Program-made: the position numbers and the translations under genes
Notes under the pieces: model-generated
The model's database searches: none
What the model was told of the DNA's origin: nothing
Seen by the model: only the letters and a program-made list of their open reading frames with translations
Shown here: in pieces, positions 8,929 through 20,693 of the stretch
How positions within the stretch are numbered: the first letter of the stretch is position 1
How the letters are laid out: each line of letters opens with the position of its first letter
NCBI RefSeq assembly: GCF_016649425.1
Contig: NZ_JADRCR010000008.1
Location: 1 to 64,000 of the forward strand
DNA from: Limnobaculum allomyrinae
GTDB lineage: Bacteria; Pseudomonadota; Gammaproteobacteria; Enterobacterales; Enterobacteriaceae
Length of the DNA stretch: 64,000 nt
Direction: 5' to 3'

Positions 8929-10353
8929 TTGAAAAAATTGAACCGTTTTCCTCATTCCCTTCGTCAACTGGTGTTATTGGCATTCTTGCTGGTGCTATTA
9001 CCATTGCTGATTTTGGCTTATCAGGCTTATAAAAGTTTAGATTTGCTTAGTGAGCAGGCTGCGGATAGTAACAATACGACCCTGAAAGATGCGCGACGTA
9101 GCGAAGCGATGACCAATCTGGCATTAAGTATGGAGCGCAGTTATCGGCAATATTGTGTATTGGGCGATAAAACGCTGGAGACGCTTTATCTAAACCAGCG
9201 TCAACAATATGCCGAAATGTTGGAGATGCACGCAGCAATTATTCCCGATCAAAACTATTATAAAACGCTCAAACAGCAGCAGGCAGGGCTGGCGGAAATC
9301 CACTGTAAGAACAGTGGGCCAAATGAAGAATCATCCGTTTTATTAGAGCAGTTTTCCAAGGCAAACGCGGATATGGTTCAGGCTACCCGAGCCATTATTT
9401 TCTCTCGCGGTGAAAAATTACAGCAGGCCATCGCGGATAAAGGTTACTTCTTTGGACAACAGGCATTGTTGCTGTTCTTGCTTAGCGTATTCTTGGTTTT
9501 CCTGTTTACCCGAATGATCATTGGGCCTGTAAAACGGGTTGAGCGTATGATTAACCGTTTGGGAGAGGGGAAGTCTCTGAGTAATCTCACCGCATTTAAA
9601 GGCCCCAGGGAGATTCAGTCTCTGGCACAACGTATTGTCTGGTTGAGTGAACGTCTTTCGTGGTTGGAATCACAGCGCCATGAATTCTTGCGGCATATCT
9701 CTCATGAACTGAAAACACCACTGGCCAGTATGCGTGAAGGTACGGAATTATTGCTGGACCAGGTTGTCGGGCCGTTAACCGACGATCAAAAAGAGGTGGT
9801 GTCTATACTGGATAACAGTAGCCGACATTTACAACAACTGATTGAGCAACTTCTGGATTACAACCGTAATCAGACGGATGTACGTACTGAAAAAGAGCAC
9901 CTTGATCTGCAGGTTATGGTTTCTGCGGTAATTTCTGCCCATAGTTTGCCTGCACGGGCTAAACTTATGCGCACGGAATGTCAGCTGTCATTAAGCCACT
10001 GTTGGGCGGAATCGGTATTATTAATGCGTGTTCTTGATAATCTCTATTCCAATGCAGTGCACTATGGCGCGGAATCCGGTACCATTTGGGTTATTAGTCG
10101 TCAGGTTGGGCAATCTATTCAAATAGATATCGCCAATACCGGAGAAAAAATCCTGCCTCAGGAAAAAACGATGCTGTTTGAGCCGTTTTATCAGGGGAGC
10201 CGCCAGAGAAAAGGAGCGGTAAAAGGCAGTGGCTTGGGATTGAGCATTGCCCGTGATTGTATCCGCCAGATGGACGGTGAATTGCTGCTGGTCGATGTAG
10301 ACTATGCCGATGTGTGCTTTCGAATTGAACTACCGTTAACTGCTGAGAAGTAA
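8929..10353 (+). CDS. glrK: Two-component sensor kinase GlrK (QseE)
   Basis: A 474-residue inner-membrane histidine kinase. Two membrane segments (residues about 15-32 and 176-196) flank a periplasmic sensor; a HAMP linker, the HisKA box (HISHELKTP, His259) and the HATPase domain (N box DNLYSNAVHYG, G box GSGLGLSIA) follow. It phosphorylates GlrR and responds to envelope conditions; an adrenergic sensor role has been claimed in pathogenic E. coli. The TTG at 8929 is chosen because GAGAG lies seven bases upstream and the protein then matches E. coli GlrK (FPRSLRQL) in start and length; the in-frame codon at 8905 has no support. First gene of glrK-qseG-glrR. Confidence 0.94.
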   Translation: MKKLNRFPHSLRQLVLLAFLLVLLPLLILAYQAYKSLDLLSEQAADSNNTTLKDARRSEAMTNLALSMERSYRQYCVLGDKTLETLYLNQRQQYAEMLEMHAAIIPDQNYYKTLKQQQAGLAEIHCKNSGPNEESSVLLEQFSKANADMVQATRAIIFSRGEKLQQAIADKGYFFGQQALLLFLLSVFLVFLFTRMIIGPVKRVERMINRLGEGKSLSNLTAFKGPREIQSLAQRIVWLSERLSWLESQRHEFLRHISHELKTPLASMREGTELLLDQVVGPLTDDQKEVVSILDNSSRHLQQLIEQLLDYNRNQTDVRTEKEHLDLQVMVSAVISAHSLPARAKLMRTECQLSLSHCWAESVLLMRVLDNLYSNAVHYGAESGTIWVISRQVGQSIQIDIANTGEKILPQEKTMLFEPFYQGSRQRKGAVKGSGLGLSIARDCIRQMDGELLLVDVDYADVCFRIELPLTAEK

Positions 10354-10359
10354 TGCATA

Positions 10360-11424
10360 ATGCCTAAAAGGTTTACCAAACAAGATTTAAATTATCATTC
10401 TACGCATAGCCCGGAGAATACACCGGGGGTGACGGGTCAATGGCAGAAAGCACTAACGCTTTCTGCTTTTATGCTGCCTGTTATGTTGGCCGGATGTAGC
10501 TACCAGTCGTTTACTGAAAGTGCATCGGGTGAGATTCGTTATGAAACGCCAAATCGCAAAGTCAGTGATTATTCACGAGTGAGTTGTGACGGTAATATCT
10601 GGAAAGCTCAGGACAGTGAAACTTACGCTAACTCATTGTATTGGCTTCGCTTGATTACCTGTTCTCAGTCACTTCCTGCTTCGCGGGCTCTGGCACAATC
10701 CGGTGAATATGAAATGATAACCTGGGATGGCGTTATGAAGCGTGCTGTCTTGCTGTCCCGCGTTGAAGTCAATAATTCTGAACGTCGTCGTTCACTGGAA
10801 CAGTTAAAGAATTTCCGTTCAATGTATCCGGATACCGTCTACTCTTTGATCCAGCTTTGGACTGATGAACAGTCTATGGAACTTAGCCTGTCAGATGAAA
10901 GAGCCCGTCATCAGCGCCAAAAAGAAAATAATGATGCACAAATGGATGCGCTGCATGCTCAGTTACAGGATACCAAACATCAGCTTAATGAGATGACCCG
11001 CAAGCTGGAAAACTTGACGGATATTGAACGTCAGCTCTCATCTCGTAAGAATCTTCCGGCAGATAGCACTATCGGCAGCCCATCAAAAGTCGAATCTGCG
11101 CCAGTCATTATCCCGCCAACTCCGGTGTTGCCAGAAAAGCCGGTAGGGGCAACGCAATCTGATGCAAGTGCTCAAAAAGTAACGCCTGCTGCGGCTACCA
11201 AACCTGCGACAAATGAAAAAGCTCAGGAGCCAGCAAAAACGGCACCAGAAGCCAAACCCGCTGTGAGTGATAAACCTGTGGAACCTGTAAAGGCTGTTGC
11301 ACCAACGCCGGATAAAACTACAGTGCCTCAGAATAAAGCAGAAAAAGAGAGTGCAAAACCAGCTCAGCCATCGGCAACCACTGCTCCGGTTAAAGTAGAT
11401 ACTCCAGCAGCAGAGAAAAAATAG
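10360..11424 (+). CDS. qseG: Outer-membrane lipoprotein QseG with extended tail
   Basis: A 354-residue protein; E. coli QseG has about 237. The lipobox LAGC puts the lipidated Cys at residue 46, giving a very long signal; a GTG at codon 24 (10429) would give a normal one of about 22 residues. The central part shares the family pattern (LYWLR, then TRKLENLTDIERQLSSRK) and a coiled coil at about 180-235. The last 120 residues are a low-complexity Ala/Pro/Lys/Thr tail absent from E. coli. QseG interacts with the GlrK sensor in the periplasm. It sits six bases after glrK and 29 bases before glrR, so the three are one operon. Confidence 0.88.
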   Translation: MPKRFTKQDLNYHSTHSPENTPGVTGQWQKALTLSAFMLPVMLAGCSYQSFTESASGEIRYETPNRKVSDYSRVSCDGNIWKAQDSETYANSLYWLRLITCSQSLPASRALAQSGEYEMITWDGVMKRAVLLSRVEVNNSERRRSLEQLKNFRSMYPDTVYSLIQLWTDEQSMELSLSDERARHQRQKENNDAQMDALHAQLQDTKHQLNEMTRKLENLTDIERQLSSRKNLPADSTIGSPSKVESAPVIIPPTPVLPEKPVGATQSDASAQKVTPAAATKPATNEKAQEPAKTAPEAKPAVSDKPVEPVKAVAPTPDKTTVPQNKAEKESAKPAQPSATTAPVKVDTPAAEKK

Positions 11425-11453
11425 ACCAGCCGTTATTAAGGAGTTTAGTTGAT

Positions 11454-12791
11454 ATGACATCGCGTAAGCCTGCCAATTTATTACTGGTTGATGACGATCC
11501 CAGTCTGTTAAAGCTACTGGGAATGCGTTTAACCAGCGAAGGTTTCAATGTTACAACGGCGGAGAGTGGGCAAGAAGCATTGCGTCGTTTAGGTCGTGAA
11601 CAGATAGATCTGGTTATCAGCGATCTACGTATGGATGAAATGGACGGTATGGCGTTGTTTAATGAGATCCAAAAACATCAGCCAGGTATGCCAGTCATTA
11701 TTCTTACCGCCCATGGTTCTATCCCTGATGCGGTTGCTGCGACACAACAAGGGGTATTTAGTTTTCTGACTAAGCCGGTGGATCGCGATGCGCTGTATAA
11801 AGCCATTGATGATGCTCTGGTAATGAAAGTGCCAGCGGGTGATGAAAGCTGGCGAGAAAATATTGTGACTCGCAGTCCGTTAATGTTGCGACTGCTTGAA
11901 CAAGCCAAAATGGTTGCGCAGTCTGATGTGAGCGTATTGATTAACGGCCTGAGCGGAACCGGTAAAGAGGTATTGGCCAAAGCGATACATAGCGCCAGTC
12001 CGCGGGGGAATAAACCCTTTATTGCCATTAACTGTGGTGCATTGCCGGAACAGCTGCTGGAGTCTGAGTTATTCGGACATGCTAAAGGCGCATTTACTGG
12101 TGCAGTCAGCAGTCGTGATGGACTGTTTCAGGCGGCTACCGGTGGCACACTGTTTCTGGATGAGATCGGTGATATGCCACTACCCTTGCAGGTAAAACTG
12201 TTACGGGTCTTACAGGAGCGTAAAGTGCGCCCGTTAGGCAGCAATCGCGATCTGGATATTGATGTGCGGATTATTTCGGCGACTCACCGCGACTTGCCAA
12301 AAGCGATGGCGAAAGGGGAGTTCCGCGAAGATCTCTACTATCGTCTGAACGTGGTAACACTGAAAATTCCTGCGTTAAATGAACGGGCTGAAGATATCCC
12401 ACTGTTAGCCGACCATTTGTTACGTGAGTCAGCGAAACGCCATAAACCTTTTGTCCGCAGTTTTTCTACCGATGCCATGAAGCGTTTAATGGCCGCCAGC
12501 TGGCCGGGTAACGTACGTCAGTTAGTTAACGTCATTGAGCAGTGCGTTGCGCTGACCAGCACACCGGTTATTAATGAAGCTTTGGTTCAGCAGGCTTTGG
12601 ATGGTGAAAATACGGCATTGCCAACTTTTGTCGAAGCGCGTAACCAGTTCGAACTGCTCTATTTACGCAAGCTTTTACAGATGACTAAAGGTAACGTTAC
12701 CCATGCTGCCCGTATGGCAGGACGAAACCGAACCGAGTTTTATAAATTGTTGTCACGCCATGAATTAGATGCGAATGATTTTAAAGAGTAG
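11454..12791 (+). CDS. glrR: Sigma-54 dependent response regulator GlrR (QseF)
   Basis: A 445-residue NtrC-type activator. The receiver domain has the acidic pocket LVDDDP and the phospho-acceptor Asp57. The AAA+ domain has the Walker A-type loop GLSGTGKE, the GAFTGA loop that contacts sigma-54, and the Walker B-type motif [10 protein letters not shown]. The C-terminal Fis-type helix-turn-helix ([20 protein letters not shown]) binds TGTC-N10-GACA boxes, which are found at 8090-8202 before the GlmY-type gene. AAGGAG lies 10 bases before the ATG. Loss of the activator should silence the sigma-54 promoter at 8310. Confidence 0.96.
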   Translation: MTSRKPANLLLVDDDPSLLKLLGMRLTSEGFNVTTAESGQEALRRLGREQIDLVISDLRMDEMDGMALFNEIQKHQPGMPVIILTAHGSIPDAVAATQQGVFSFLTKPVDRDALYKAIDDALVMKVPAGDESWRENIVTRSPLMLRLLEQAKMVAQSDVSVLINGLSGTGKEVLAKAIHSASPRGNKPFIAINCGALPEQLLESELFGHAKGAFTGAVSSRDGLFQAATGGTLFLDEIGDMPLPLQVKLLRVLQERKVRPLGSNRDLDIDVRIISATHRDLPKAMAKGEFREDLYYRLNVVTLKIPALNERAEDIPLLADHLLRESAKRHKPFVRSFSTDAMKRLMAASWPGNVRQLVNVIEQCVALTSTPVINEALVQQALDGENTALPTFVEARNQFELLYLRKLLQMTKGNVTHAARMAGRNRTEFYKLLSRHELDANDFKE

Positions 12792-12812
12792 CGTTTAATC
12801 TTTTTTAATCCG

Positions 12813-12840
12813 GGCGACAGTCATTTATACTGCCGCCTTT
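12813..12840 (+). terminator. Possible weak terminator after glrR
   Basis: GGCGACAGT and ACTGCCGCC pair with one mismatch around a seven-base loop, followed by only three T. It lies between glrR and nadE and would at most reduce read-through. Confidence 0.4.
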
Positions 12841-12868
12841 GTAACCTGATAGCGAACAGTGAATTGAT

Positions 12869-14840
<1,972 letters not shown>

Positions 14841-14855
14841 TTTCTCTTCCTTTTT

Positions 14856-14893
14856 AAGCCGTTACCTTTACTGGCAACGGCTTATTCATCTTT
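14856..14893. terminator. Terminator between convergent glnB and hmp
   Basis: AAGCCGTT (14856-14863) pairs with AACGGCTT (14876-14883). T-rich tracts lie on the right side, and A-rich sequence on the other strand comes from the TTTTT at 14851, so it can serve both genes. Confidence 0.75.
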
Positions 14894-14908
14894 TTATAAG
14901 CTGCTGGC

Positions 14909-16096
14909 TTATAACACCTTATGTGGACCAAAACACTCGTAATGAAGCTGCTGTGGATTAACTCCCCAACTGATTAGCTGTTGAGCAACATGCTGCATAA
15001 ACGGCACCGGCCCGCAGAAGTAATAGTGCATATCAGGCTGATGAAGTGTGGGCTTCAGTTTCGTGAGATCCATCAAACCTTGATAGTGGTTGAATTTATT
15101 CAGGTCACTATCCTGAGGATGTTGATACCAAACGTGTGCTTCCGTATTCGGCATGCTCTCAAGTAATTGACTGACTTCCTGACGGAAAGCATGAACACCA
15201 GAACGTTCGGTGGCGTGTAGCCAGTAAACCGGCCCTTGGTGTGATTGTGCTTTTAACGTATTTAGCATACCCAGCATTGGCGTTAAACCTACACCACCGG
15301 AGATTAATGCAACTGGGGTATCCGATTTAACATCCAGATGGAAATCGCCATAAGGGGGTGCCAGATTAAGGATATCACCCTGTTGAACAATATCGTGAAG
15401 ATAGTTTGAGGCTTTACCCTGTGGCTCGCGCTTAACGGCAATACGGTAATATTTACCGTTTGGTGCATGAGTTAATGAATACTGACGAATTTCCTGGTAT
15501 TCCAGGCTGTCACTTTGCAGATAGAGAGCAATATATTGGCCCGGTATAAAATCAGCTACTGGTTTACCATCGACCGGTTCCAGTTCAAAGCTGGTGATAA
15601 TTTCACTTTCCTGCTGTTTTTTAGCAATACGGAATGGACGTAAGCCTTCCCAGCCACCCTGTTTTTCGGCAACCTGCTGATAAATTTCACTTTCCCGTTT
15701 GATAAACACATCAGCCAGTACCTGATAGGCTTTCCCCCAGGCATTAAGCACTTCTTCGCCGGGACTCAGCATCTCATCCAATGTGGCAAGTAAGTGTTCG
15801 CCAACAATGGCATATTGCTCTGGCTGAATGTTAAAGCTGGAGTGTTTCTGGGCAATACGTTCAACTGCCGGAAGGATCGCCGGTAAATTTTCAATATTGA
15901 CCGCATAAGCGCATATGGCATTAAACAGGGCTTCACGCTGGGCACCGCTGAATTGGTGGCTAAGGTTAAAAATATCTTTCAACTCAGGGTTATGTTGAAA
16001 CATACGATCGTAAAAATAGGCGGTTAACGATGGGCCAGTAGCCGTTAATACAGGTATGGTGGCTTTGATGGTGGCAATAGTTTGGCTGTCGAGCAT
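14909..16096 (-). CDS. hmp: Flavohaemoglobin, nitric oxide dioxygenase
   Basis: A 395-residue cytosolic enzyme turning NO plus O2 into nitrate. The N-terminal globin ([17 protein letters not shown]...; proximal His in AQKHSSF) is followed by the FAD domain (RQYSLTHA) and the NAD(P)H domain ([17 protein letters not shown]). The ATG at 16096 has AAAGGA seven bases upstream and gives the E. coli start; further upstream ATGs would lie in the NsrR operator. Divergent from glyA as in E. coli. Control by the NO sensor NsrR is likely from the palindrome just upstream. Confidence 0.96.
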   Translation of the reverse strand: MLDSQTIATIKATIPVLTATGPSLTAYFYDRMFQHNPELKDIFNLSHQFSGAQREALFNAICAYAVNIENLPAILPAVERIAQKHSSFNIQPEQYAIVGEHLLATLDEMLSPGEEVLNAWGKAYQVLADVFIKRESEIYQQVAEKQGGWEGLRPFRIAKKQQESEIITSFELEPVDGKPVADFIPGQYIALYLQSDSLEYQEIRQYSLTHAPNGKYYRIAVKREPQGKASNYLHDIVQQGDILNLAPPYGDFHLDVKSDTPVALISGGVGLTPMLGMLNTLKAQSHQGPVYWLHATERSGVHAFRQEVSQLLESMPNTEAHVWYQHPQDSDLNKFNHYQGLMDLTKLKPTLHQPDMHYYFCGPVPFMQHVAQQLISWGVNPQQLHYECFGPHKVL

Positions 16097-16124
16097 TCTC
16101 ATATCCTTTTGGTAGGGAGTAATT

Positions 16125-16147
16125 AACATATATTTAAAATACATGTT
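16125..16147 (-). promoter_or_regulatory. NsrR operator of hmp
   Basis: AACATATATTT and AAATACATGTT around a central A form an 11-1-11 palindrome with one mismatch between arms. This is the layout of known NsrR sites, and it lies 29 bases before the hmp ATG. Iron-sulfur NsrR should repress until NO destroys its cluster. Confidence 0.8.
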
Positions 16148-16288
16148 TTAATTAATCTATGTCAATAGATATACCTGTACAAAAATAGCAGATAAATTGA
16201 CTTTTAAATCAGTGAGATGATTTTAATAACAGACGAAAACCAAGTGATGCCGATGGTTAATAGCCACTTTTGCTCTTTATTGGATGAA

Positions 16289-16304
16289 AAGCAAACGTTT
16301 GCGT
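16289..16304 (+). promoter_or_regulatory. PurR operator upstream of glyA
   Basis: AAGCAAACGTTTGCGT matches the PurR consensus at 14 of 16 positions. A PurR site before glyA is known in E. coli. It is 109 bases before the glyA start. No clear MetR site (TGAA-N5-TTCA) was found in the gap. Confidence 0.8.
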
Positions 16305-16412
16305 AAAAACCTTAATTTGGGTCTATTTAACAAGATGAAAACATATTACACTGGTTCGATGTTGTACTTAGTTGCACCTTTACCAGTTAATTAGCTTACT
16401 CAGGAGATGCGG

Positions 16413-17666
16413 ATGTTAAAGCGAGACATGAACATTGCCGATTATGATGCCGAATTATGGCAGGCCATACAAAAAGAGAATGTTCGCCAGGAAGAGCATA
16501 TCGAGTTGATTGCTTCTGAAAACTATACCAGCCCACGTGTAATGCAGGCTCAGGGAACTCAATTAACCAATAAATATGCCGAAGGGTACCCGGGTAAGCG
16601 TTATTACGGTGGCTGTGAGTATGTTGATATTGTTGAACAATTAGCTATCGATCGTGCTAAAGAGCTGTTTGGTGCTGACTATGCTAACGTGCAACCGCAT
16701 TCCGGTTCACAGGCTAACTCTGCGGTTTATATGGCGTTACTGAATCCGGGAGATACGGTACTGGGGATGAATCTGGCACACGGCGGCCACCTGACCCACG
16801 GTTCACCGGTTAACTTCTCCGGTAAGTTATATAACATCGTACCTTATGGTATTGATGAAAGTGGTCAAATTGACTATGACGATCTGGCTCGTCAAGCTGA
16901 AATTCACAAACCAAAAATGATCATCGGTGGTTTCTCTGCTTATTCCGGTATCGTTGACTGGGCAAAAATGCGTGAAATTGCAGACAAAATTGGTGCTTAC
17001 CTGTTTGTTGATATGGCTCACGTTGCTGGTCTGATTGCCGCTGATGTTTATCCAAACCCGGTTCCTCATGCGCACGTGGTTACCACCACCACGCATAAAA
17101 CGCTGGCTGGCCCTCGTGGTGGTCTGATTTTAGCCAAGGGTGGTGACGAAGAGCTGTATAAAAAACTGAACTCAGCGGTATTCCCTGGTGGTCAGGGCGG
17201 CCCGTTAATGCATGTGATTGCAGCAAAAGCCGTAGCGTTAAAAGAGGCAATGGAGCCTGAGTTTAAAACTTACCAGCAGCAGGTTGCTAAAAACGCGAAA
17301 GCGATGGTGGACGTATTTAAATCTCGTGGATATAAGATTGTTTCCGGTGGAACTCAAAACCACCTGATGCTGCTGGATCTGGTGGATAAAGATATCACCG
17401 GTAAAGATGCGGATGCTGCTTTAGGCAGAGCCAACATTACGGTTAACAAAAACAGCGTACCGAACGATCCAAGAAGTCCGTTTGTGACTTCAGGTGTACG
17501 TATTGGTACTCCTGCGGTGACCCGTCGCGGCTTTAAAGAAGCAGAAGTACGTGAACTGGCCGGTTGGATCTGTGACGTGCTGGATAACATCAATGATGAA
17601 GCTGTCATTGCGAGCGTGAAAGCTAAGGTTCTGGATATTTGTAAACGTTATCCGGTTTATGCATAA
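16413..17666 (+). CDS. glyA: Serine hydroxymethyltransferase
   Basis: A 417-residue PLP enzyme converting serine and tetrahydrofolate to glycine and methylene-tetrahydrofolate, the main one-carbon source. The PLP lysine is Lys229 ([14 protein letters not shown]); the N-terminal substrate motif [12 protein letters not shown] and [13 protein letters not shown] are intact. Start 16413 has AGGAG at 16402-16406 with six bases between, and matches E. coli; the earlier ATG at 16407 overlaps the ribosome site. Close identity to E. coli throughout. PurR control is expected from the box at 16289. Confidence 0.97.
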   Translation: MLKRDMNIADYDAELWQAIQKENVRQEEHIELIASENYTSPRVMQAQGTQLTNKYAEGYPGKRYYGGCEYVDIVEQLAIDRAKELFGADYANVQPHSGSQANSAVYMALLNPGDTVLGMNLAHGGHLTHGSPVNFSGKLYNIVPYGIDESGQIDYDDLARQAEIHKPKMIIGGFSAYSGIVDWAKMREIADKIGAYLFVDMAHVAGLIAADVYPNPVPHAHVVTTTTHKTLAGPRGGLILAKGGDEELYKKLNSAVFPGGQGGPLMHVIAAKAVALKEAMEPEFKTYQQQVAKNAKAMVDVFKSRGYKIVSGGTQNHLMLLDLVDKDITGKDADAALGRANITVNKNSVPNDPRSPFVTSGVRIGTPAVTRRGFKEAEVRELAGWICDVLDNINDEAVIASVKAKVLDICKRYPVYA

Positions 17667-17737
17667 ACGTTCTGACAGCAATCACGCTGATTTTCATATA
17701 CAGTGACAATCAGCGTCAGGAACAATTCTGTTAATAA

Positions 17738-17773
17738 CAGGCGCTATATTGATAATATAGCGCCTGTTTTTTT
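17738..17773 (+). terminator. Rho-independent terminator of glyA
   Basis: A 13-base perfect stem (CAGGCGCTATATT and AATATAGCGCCTG) with a three-base loop, followed by seven T. Very strong. Confidence 0.95.
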
Positions 17774-17838
17774 ACTGGAAATCGTCACTGTGGGCACTGA
17801 TAATCTATAGTGTCTTTATGATAACCAAGGAGAAGTGT

Positions 17839-18213
17839 GTGAAAAAGCATAACCCAGGTTTTGAGCAGCTGTGTGAAGCCGCACGTAAAAATGTACATGA
17901 AGTCAGTATTCAGCAAGTAAAAGAGATGATGGACAAGGGAACCATTCCACTGGTTCTGGATGTTCGTGAAGAGAGCGAATTTCAGAAAGACCATATCCCC
18001 GGCGCAAAACATCTGGGACGTGGTGTTTTAGAACGTGATATTGAAACCGTTGTTCCTGATAAAGCAACACCAATGGTGCTGTACTGTGGCGGCGGTTATC
18101 GTTCTGCATTGGCAGCAGAAAGCATCCAAAAGATGGGGTATACTAATGTGCTCTCTATGGACGGCGGATATCGCGGCTGGAATGAAGCTAGCTATCCGTT
18201 AGTAAAAGAGTAA
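17839..18213 (+). CDS. Single-domain rhodanese
   Basis: A 124-residue sulfurtransferase-like protein. The rhodanese pattern is complete: LVLDVREESEFQKDHIPGAKHLGRG, then the active loop YCGGGYRSA with the sulfur-carrying Cys83, then the C-terminal DGGYRGW. No signal peptide, so it is cytosolic. The GTG at 17839 is preferred because AAGGAG lies six bases upstream; ATG 17818 has no such site. It stands between the glyA terminator and the DUF1007/NicO pair, 18 bases before the latter. The sulfur donor and acceptor cannot be told from sequence. Confidence 0.88.
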   Translation: MKKHNPGFEQLCEAARKNVHEVSIQQVKEMMDKGTIPLVLDVREESEFQKDHIPGAKHLGRGVLERDIETVVPDKATPMVLYCGGGYRSALAAESIQKMGYTNVLSMDGGYRGWNEASYPLVKE

Positions 18214-18231
18214 ATCATTAAGCAAATCCCC

Positions 18232-18870
18232 ATGATGCTGATAACTCGAACCATAGTGTTTGCCATGATGTGCCTGCTGAGTCCATTAGCGGGTGCTCAC
18301 CCACATAGTTTTATTGATATTGATTCCAGCCTGGTTATTCAAAACCAGCAACTGGCTGGTGTTCGTATGGTATGGGAGATGGACGAGCTGACATCGGCCG
18401 CTTTACTGTTGGATGCCGCGATGGCAAAAGATTCACCACTGGTCTGGCAGAGCATGGCGGATGAGTTAATGGAAAATACCCGCAATCAGCTCTATTTTAG
18501 CTATATGAAGCTCAACGATAAGCCGGTTCAATTTGCCGAGAAAGCGGATAACTACTCGTTATCTCGTCATGGCAATAAAGCGGTATTTACCTTTGTTTTA
18601 CCACTAGTTAATCCAATTCCGCTGAAAAATAACACCATCACACTGTCAACTTATGAGCAGAGTTACTATGTGGATATGCGTTACCCTTCAGAAAAGTCGA
18701 TTCATCTAACCGATGATATTGCTGCAATATGTAGCGTAAAGTTAACTACACCAAAACCGGACTCATCTCTGATGGCTTATGCCCGCTCATTAGATAAAAA
18801 TGATTCTCCGGGAGAAGATATGATGTTGGGCAGCAAGTTTGCCCAGACCGTGACGTTGAAATGCCATTGA
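18232..18870 (+). CDS. DUF1007 periplasmic protein, partner of NicO carrier
   Basis: A 212-residue exported protein. It has a signal peptide (residues 1-22, ending AGAHPH) and, just after cleavage, the family's HPHSFIDID stretch, whose histidines could bind metal. DUF1007 proteins are regularly encoded next to NicO-type nickel/cobalt carriers, and here the next gene overlaps its stop by 10 bases, a sign of coupled translation. A role as periplasmic metal-binding partner is inferred from this pairing; the metal is unknown. Confidence 0.85.
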   Translation: MMLITRTIVFAMMCLLSPLAGAHPHSFIDIDSSLVIQNQQLAGVRMVWEMDELTSAALLLDAAMAKDSPLVWQSMADELMENTRNQLYFSYMKLNDKPVQFAEKADNYSLSRHGNKAVFTFVLPLVNPIPLKNNTITLSTYEQSYYVDMRYPSEKSIHLTDDIAAICSVKLTTPKPDSSLMAYARSLDKNDSPGEDMMLGSKFAQTVTLKCH

Positions 18871-19868
18871 TTGATAATAAACCCAACTATTCTTCCGGCC
18901 GTTTTTGGCCGCTGTATCTTTGTCTGGCCGCCCTTGCCATGCTGGCAGTACTGGTATGGTTAAAGTGGCCGGACTTTGTATTACAAAGTTCCCTTTGGCA
19001 AAAACAGCTGCATCAACAGCTGGTTTCGCTATTACAGCAAGTTAAGCAATATCCGCTGGAAACCGGTGGAATGCTGATGTTATTCAGCTTTATTTACGGT
19101 GTACTCCATTCCGCCGGGCCGGGACACGGTAAGGTTATTATCACTGCCTATCTGGCGACCCATCCTTTAAAACTGCGAGCCAGCCTGCTGCTAACTCTGG
19201 CAGCTTCACTGGTGCAGGGCGTGGTGGCTATTTTGCTGGTTACCATGGTGCTTTCTGTTCTTCAGCTCTCAACCCGAACTATTCACCAAAGTAATTTCTG
19301 GATGGAAAAGGGCAGCTATTTACTGATTGTGCTGGTAGGGGGAATGCTTTGCTACCGGGCAATTCGGCAATTGCGCAGCATGGCGAAGCAAAAGCAGGTG
19401 CAACAAACCATTAAGATAAACTCACTGACGCCGCTGGAGCCCGGACACGTACATAGTGACAGCTGTGGATGCAGTCATCGCCATTTACCAACGGCTGACG
19501 AGCTGGATGTTTCCGGCGGTTGGAAAACCAATTTGGCGATTATTCTTTCCATCGGTATTCGCCCCTGTTCTGGTGCCATATTGGTCTTACTGTTTTCTAA
19601 AGTGATTGATGCTTATTCGTGGGGAATAGCCGCGGCGATGGTAATGGCGTTAGGAACGGCCACGACTATTTCACTGTTAGCGCTGTTGGTTCATTACGCT
19701 CGTCGGTTAGCAGAAAAGCTGACGGTAACCCGCCAGCGTTCAGAATGGGGTAAGGTAGCGTTGATTTCCTTTTCACTGTTCGGTGGTGTACTGCTGATAT
19801 TGTTTGGTCTGGTTCTGTACTATGGTGTATCGCCAGCCGCTTCCGGCGGATTACGCTATTTCGGTTAG
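18861..19868 (+). CDS. NicO/RcnA-family nickel-cobalt type transporter
   Basis: A 335-residue inner-membrane protein with about seven hydrophobic segments. The family motifs HSAGPGHGKVII (near residue 84) and IGIRPCSGA (near residue 233) are present. Between them lies a cytoplasmic loop rich in His and Cys (GHVHSDSCGCSHRH), probably a metal-binding site. Family members export or import Ni, Co or related ions; direction and ion cannot be read here. It overlaps the DUF1007 gene. The first residues (up to about 14) are polar, followed by the first membrane helix. Confidence 0.88.
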   Translation: MPLIDNKPNYSSGRFWPLYLCLAALAMLAVLVWLKWPDFVLQSSLWQKQLHQQLVSLLQQVKQYPLETGGMLMLFSFIYGVLHSAGPGHGKVIITAYLATHPLKLRASLLLTLAASLVQGVVAILLVTMVLSVLQLSTRTIHQSNFWMEKGSYLLIVLVGGMLCYRAIRQLRSMAKQKQVQQTIKINSLTPLEPGHVHSDSCGCSHRHLPTADELDVSGGWKTNLAIILSIGIRPCSGAILVLLFSKVIDAYSWGIAAAMVMALGTATTISLLALLVHYARRLAEKLTVTRQRSEWGKVALISFSLFGGVLLILFGLVLYYGVSPAASGGLRYFG

Positions 19869-19898
19869 TGATGTTCGAGCTTATTCACGGGAGAAGTC

Positions 19899-20639
19899 AT
19901 GAGAACTATTTTTGCTCATCGCGGCGTGTCGTCACTGGCACCAGAAAATACACTATCGGCCATTAAGTTATGTACTGATTATCAGGTACGTTGGTTTGAG
20001 TGTGATATCGATATCCTTCAGGATGACACCATTATACTGTCCCATGACTCAACGCTCGATCGCTGTACCAATCGCTCAGGTTCTCTGTTTGAATTAAATC
20101 GACAAGATCTGGATCAGATTGATGCAGGAAGCTGGTTTAGTGATGAATATCGCGGTGAGCGTATTCCTACTCTGAGCCAATTGATAGTATTGATGAATCA
20201 GTATCAGCTCAACGCCAATATTGAGATTAAATCCGGCGATGTCAGCGCCGAAGCCTGCCGTCGTTTACTGGCAGGGTTAGATCGGGCGTTAAACCAACTG
20301 GATGATGGGCGGGAATACATCATTTCCAGTTTTAATCCTACGCTGCTGGCAGAATTTAAACGATTACGCCCTCAGGCGCCGGTAGCCTGCCTGTTTGAAA
20401 ACCATACGCTAAACGATGACTGGCATGTGATTATGGAGTGGGTCGGCGCTGAATATATTCACCCGCAAAATGAAGGGCTGACTCACCAGCAGGTACAGCT
20501 ATTTAAAAGTAAGGGCTATCAGGTCAATGTTTGGACAGTTAACGCCAAAGACCGCGCCAATCAGCTGTTTAACTGGGGTGTGGATGGCATCTTCACTGAT
20601 TTCCCTCAGAATTTCTCGTCACAATACCGGGAAGAGTAA
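19899..20639 (+). CDS. Glycerophosphodiester phosphodiesterase (UgpQ-like)
   Basis: A 246-residue cytosolic GDPD enzyme that hydrolyses glycerophosphodiesters to glycerol-3-phosphate and an alcohol. It has the family start AHRGVSSLAPENT, the metal ligands FECDID, the HD of LSHDSTLDRCTN, and the later IEIKSG and VNVWTVN motifs. No signal peptide, so it is of the cytosolic UgpQ kind, although no ugp genes are nearby. GGGAGAAG precedes the ATG. It converges on the unknown gene at 20694. Confidence 0.9.
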   Translation: MRTIFAHRGVSSLAPENTLSAIKLCTDYQVRWFECDIDILQDDTIILSHDSTLDRCTNRSGSLFELNRQDLDQIDAGSWFSDEYRGERIPTLSQLIVLMNQYQLNANIEIKSGDVSAEACRRLLAGLDRALNQLDDGREYIISSFNPTLLAEFKRLRPQAPVACLFENHTLNDDWHVIMEWVGAEYIHPQNEGLTHQQVQLFKSKGYQVNVWTVNAKDRANQLFNWGVDGIFTDFPQNFSSQYREE

Positions 20640-20693
20640 GGTGTCGCATTATTTTTGACCGCTGAAGTTAAATAAACGTTTCGGGTATATTTA

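Noticed and set aside
11083-11460. Reverse-strand frame opposite the qseG tail
   Set aside because: Phe/Cys/Arg-rich translation typical of the antisense of an Ala/Lys/Pro-rich repeat; qseG and glrR explain the DNA.
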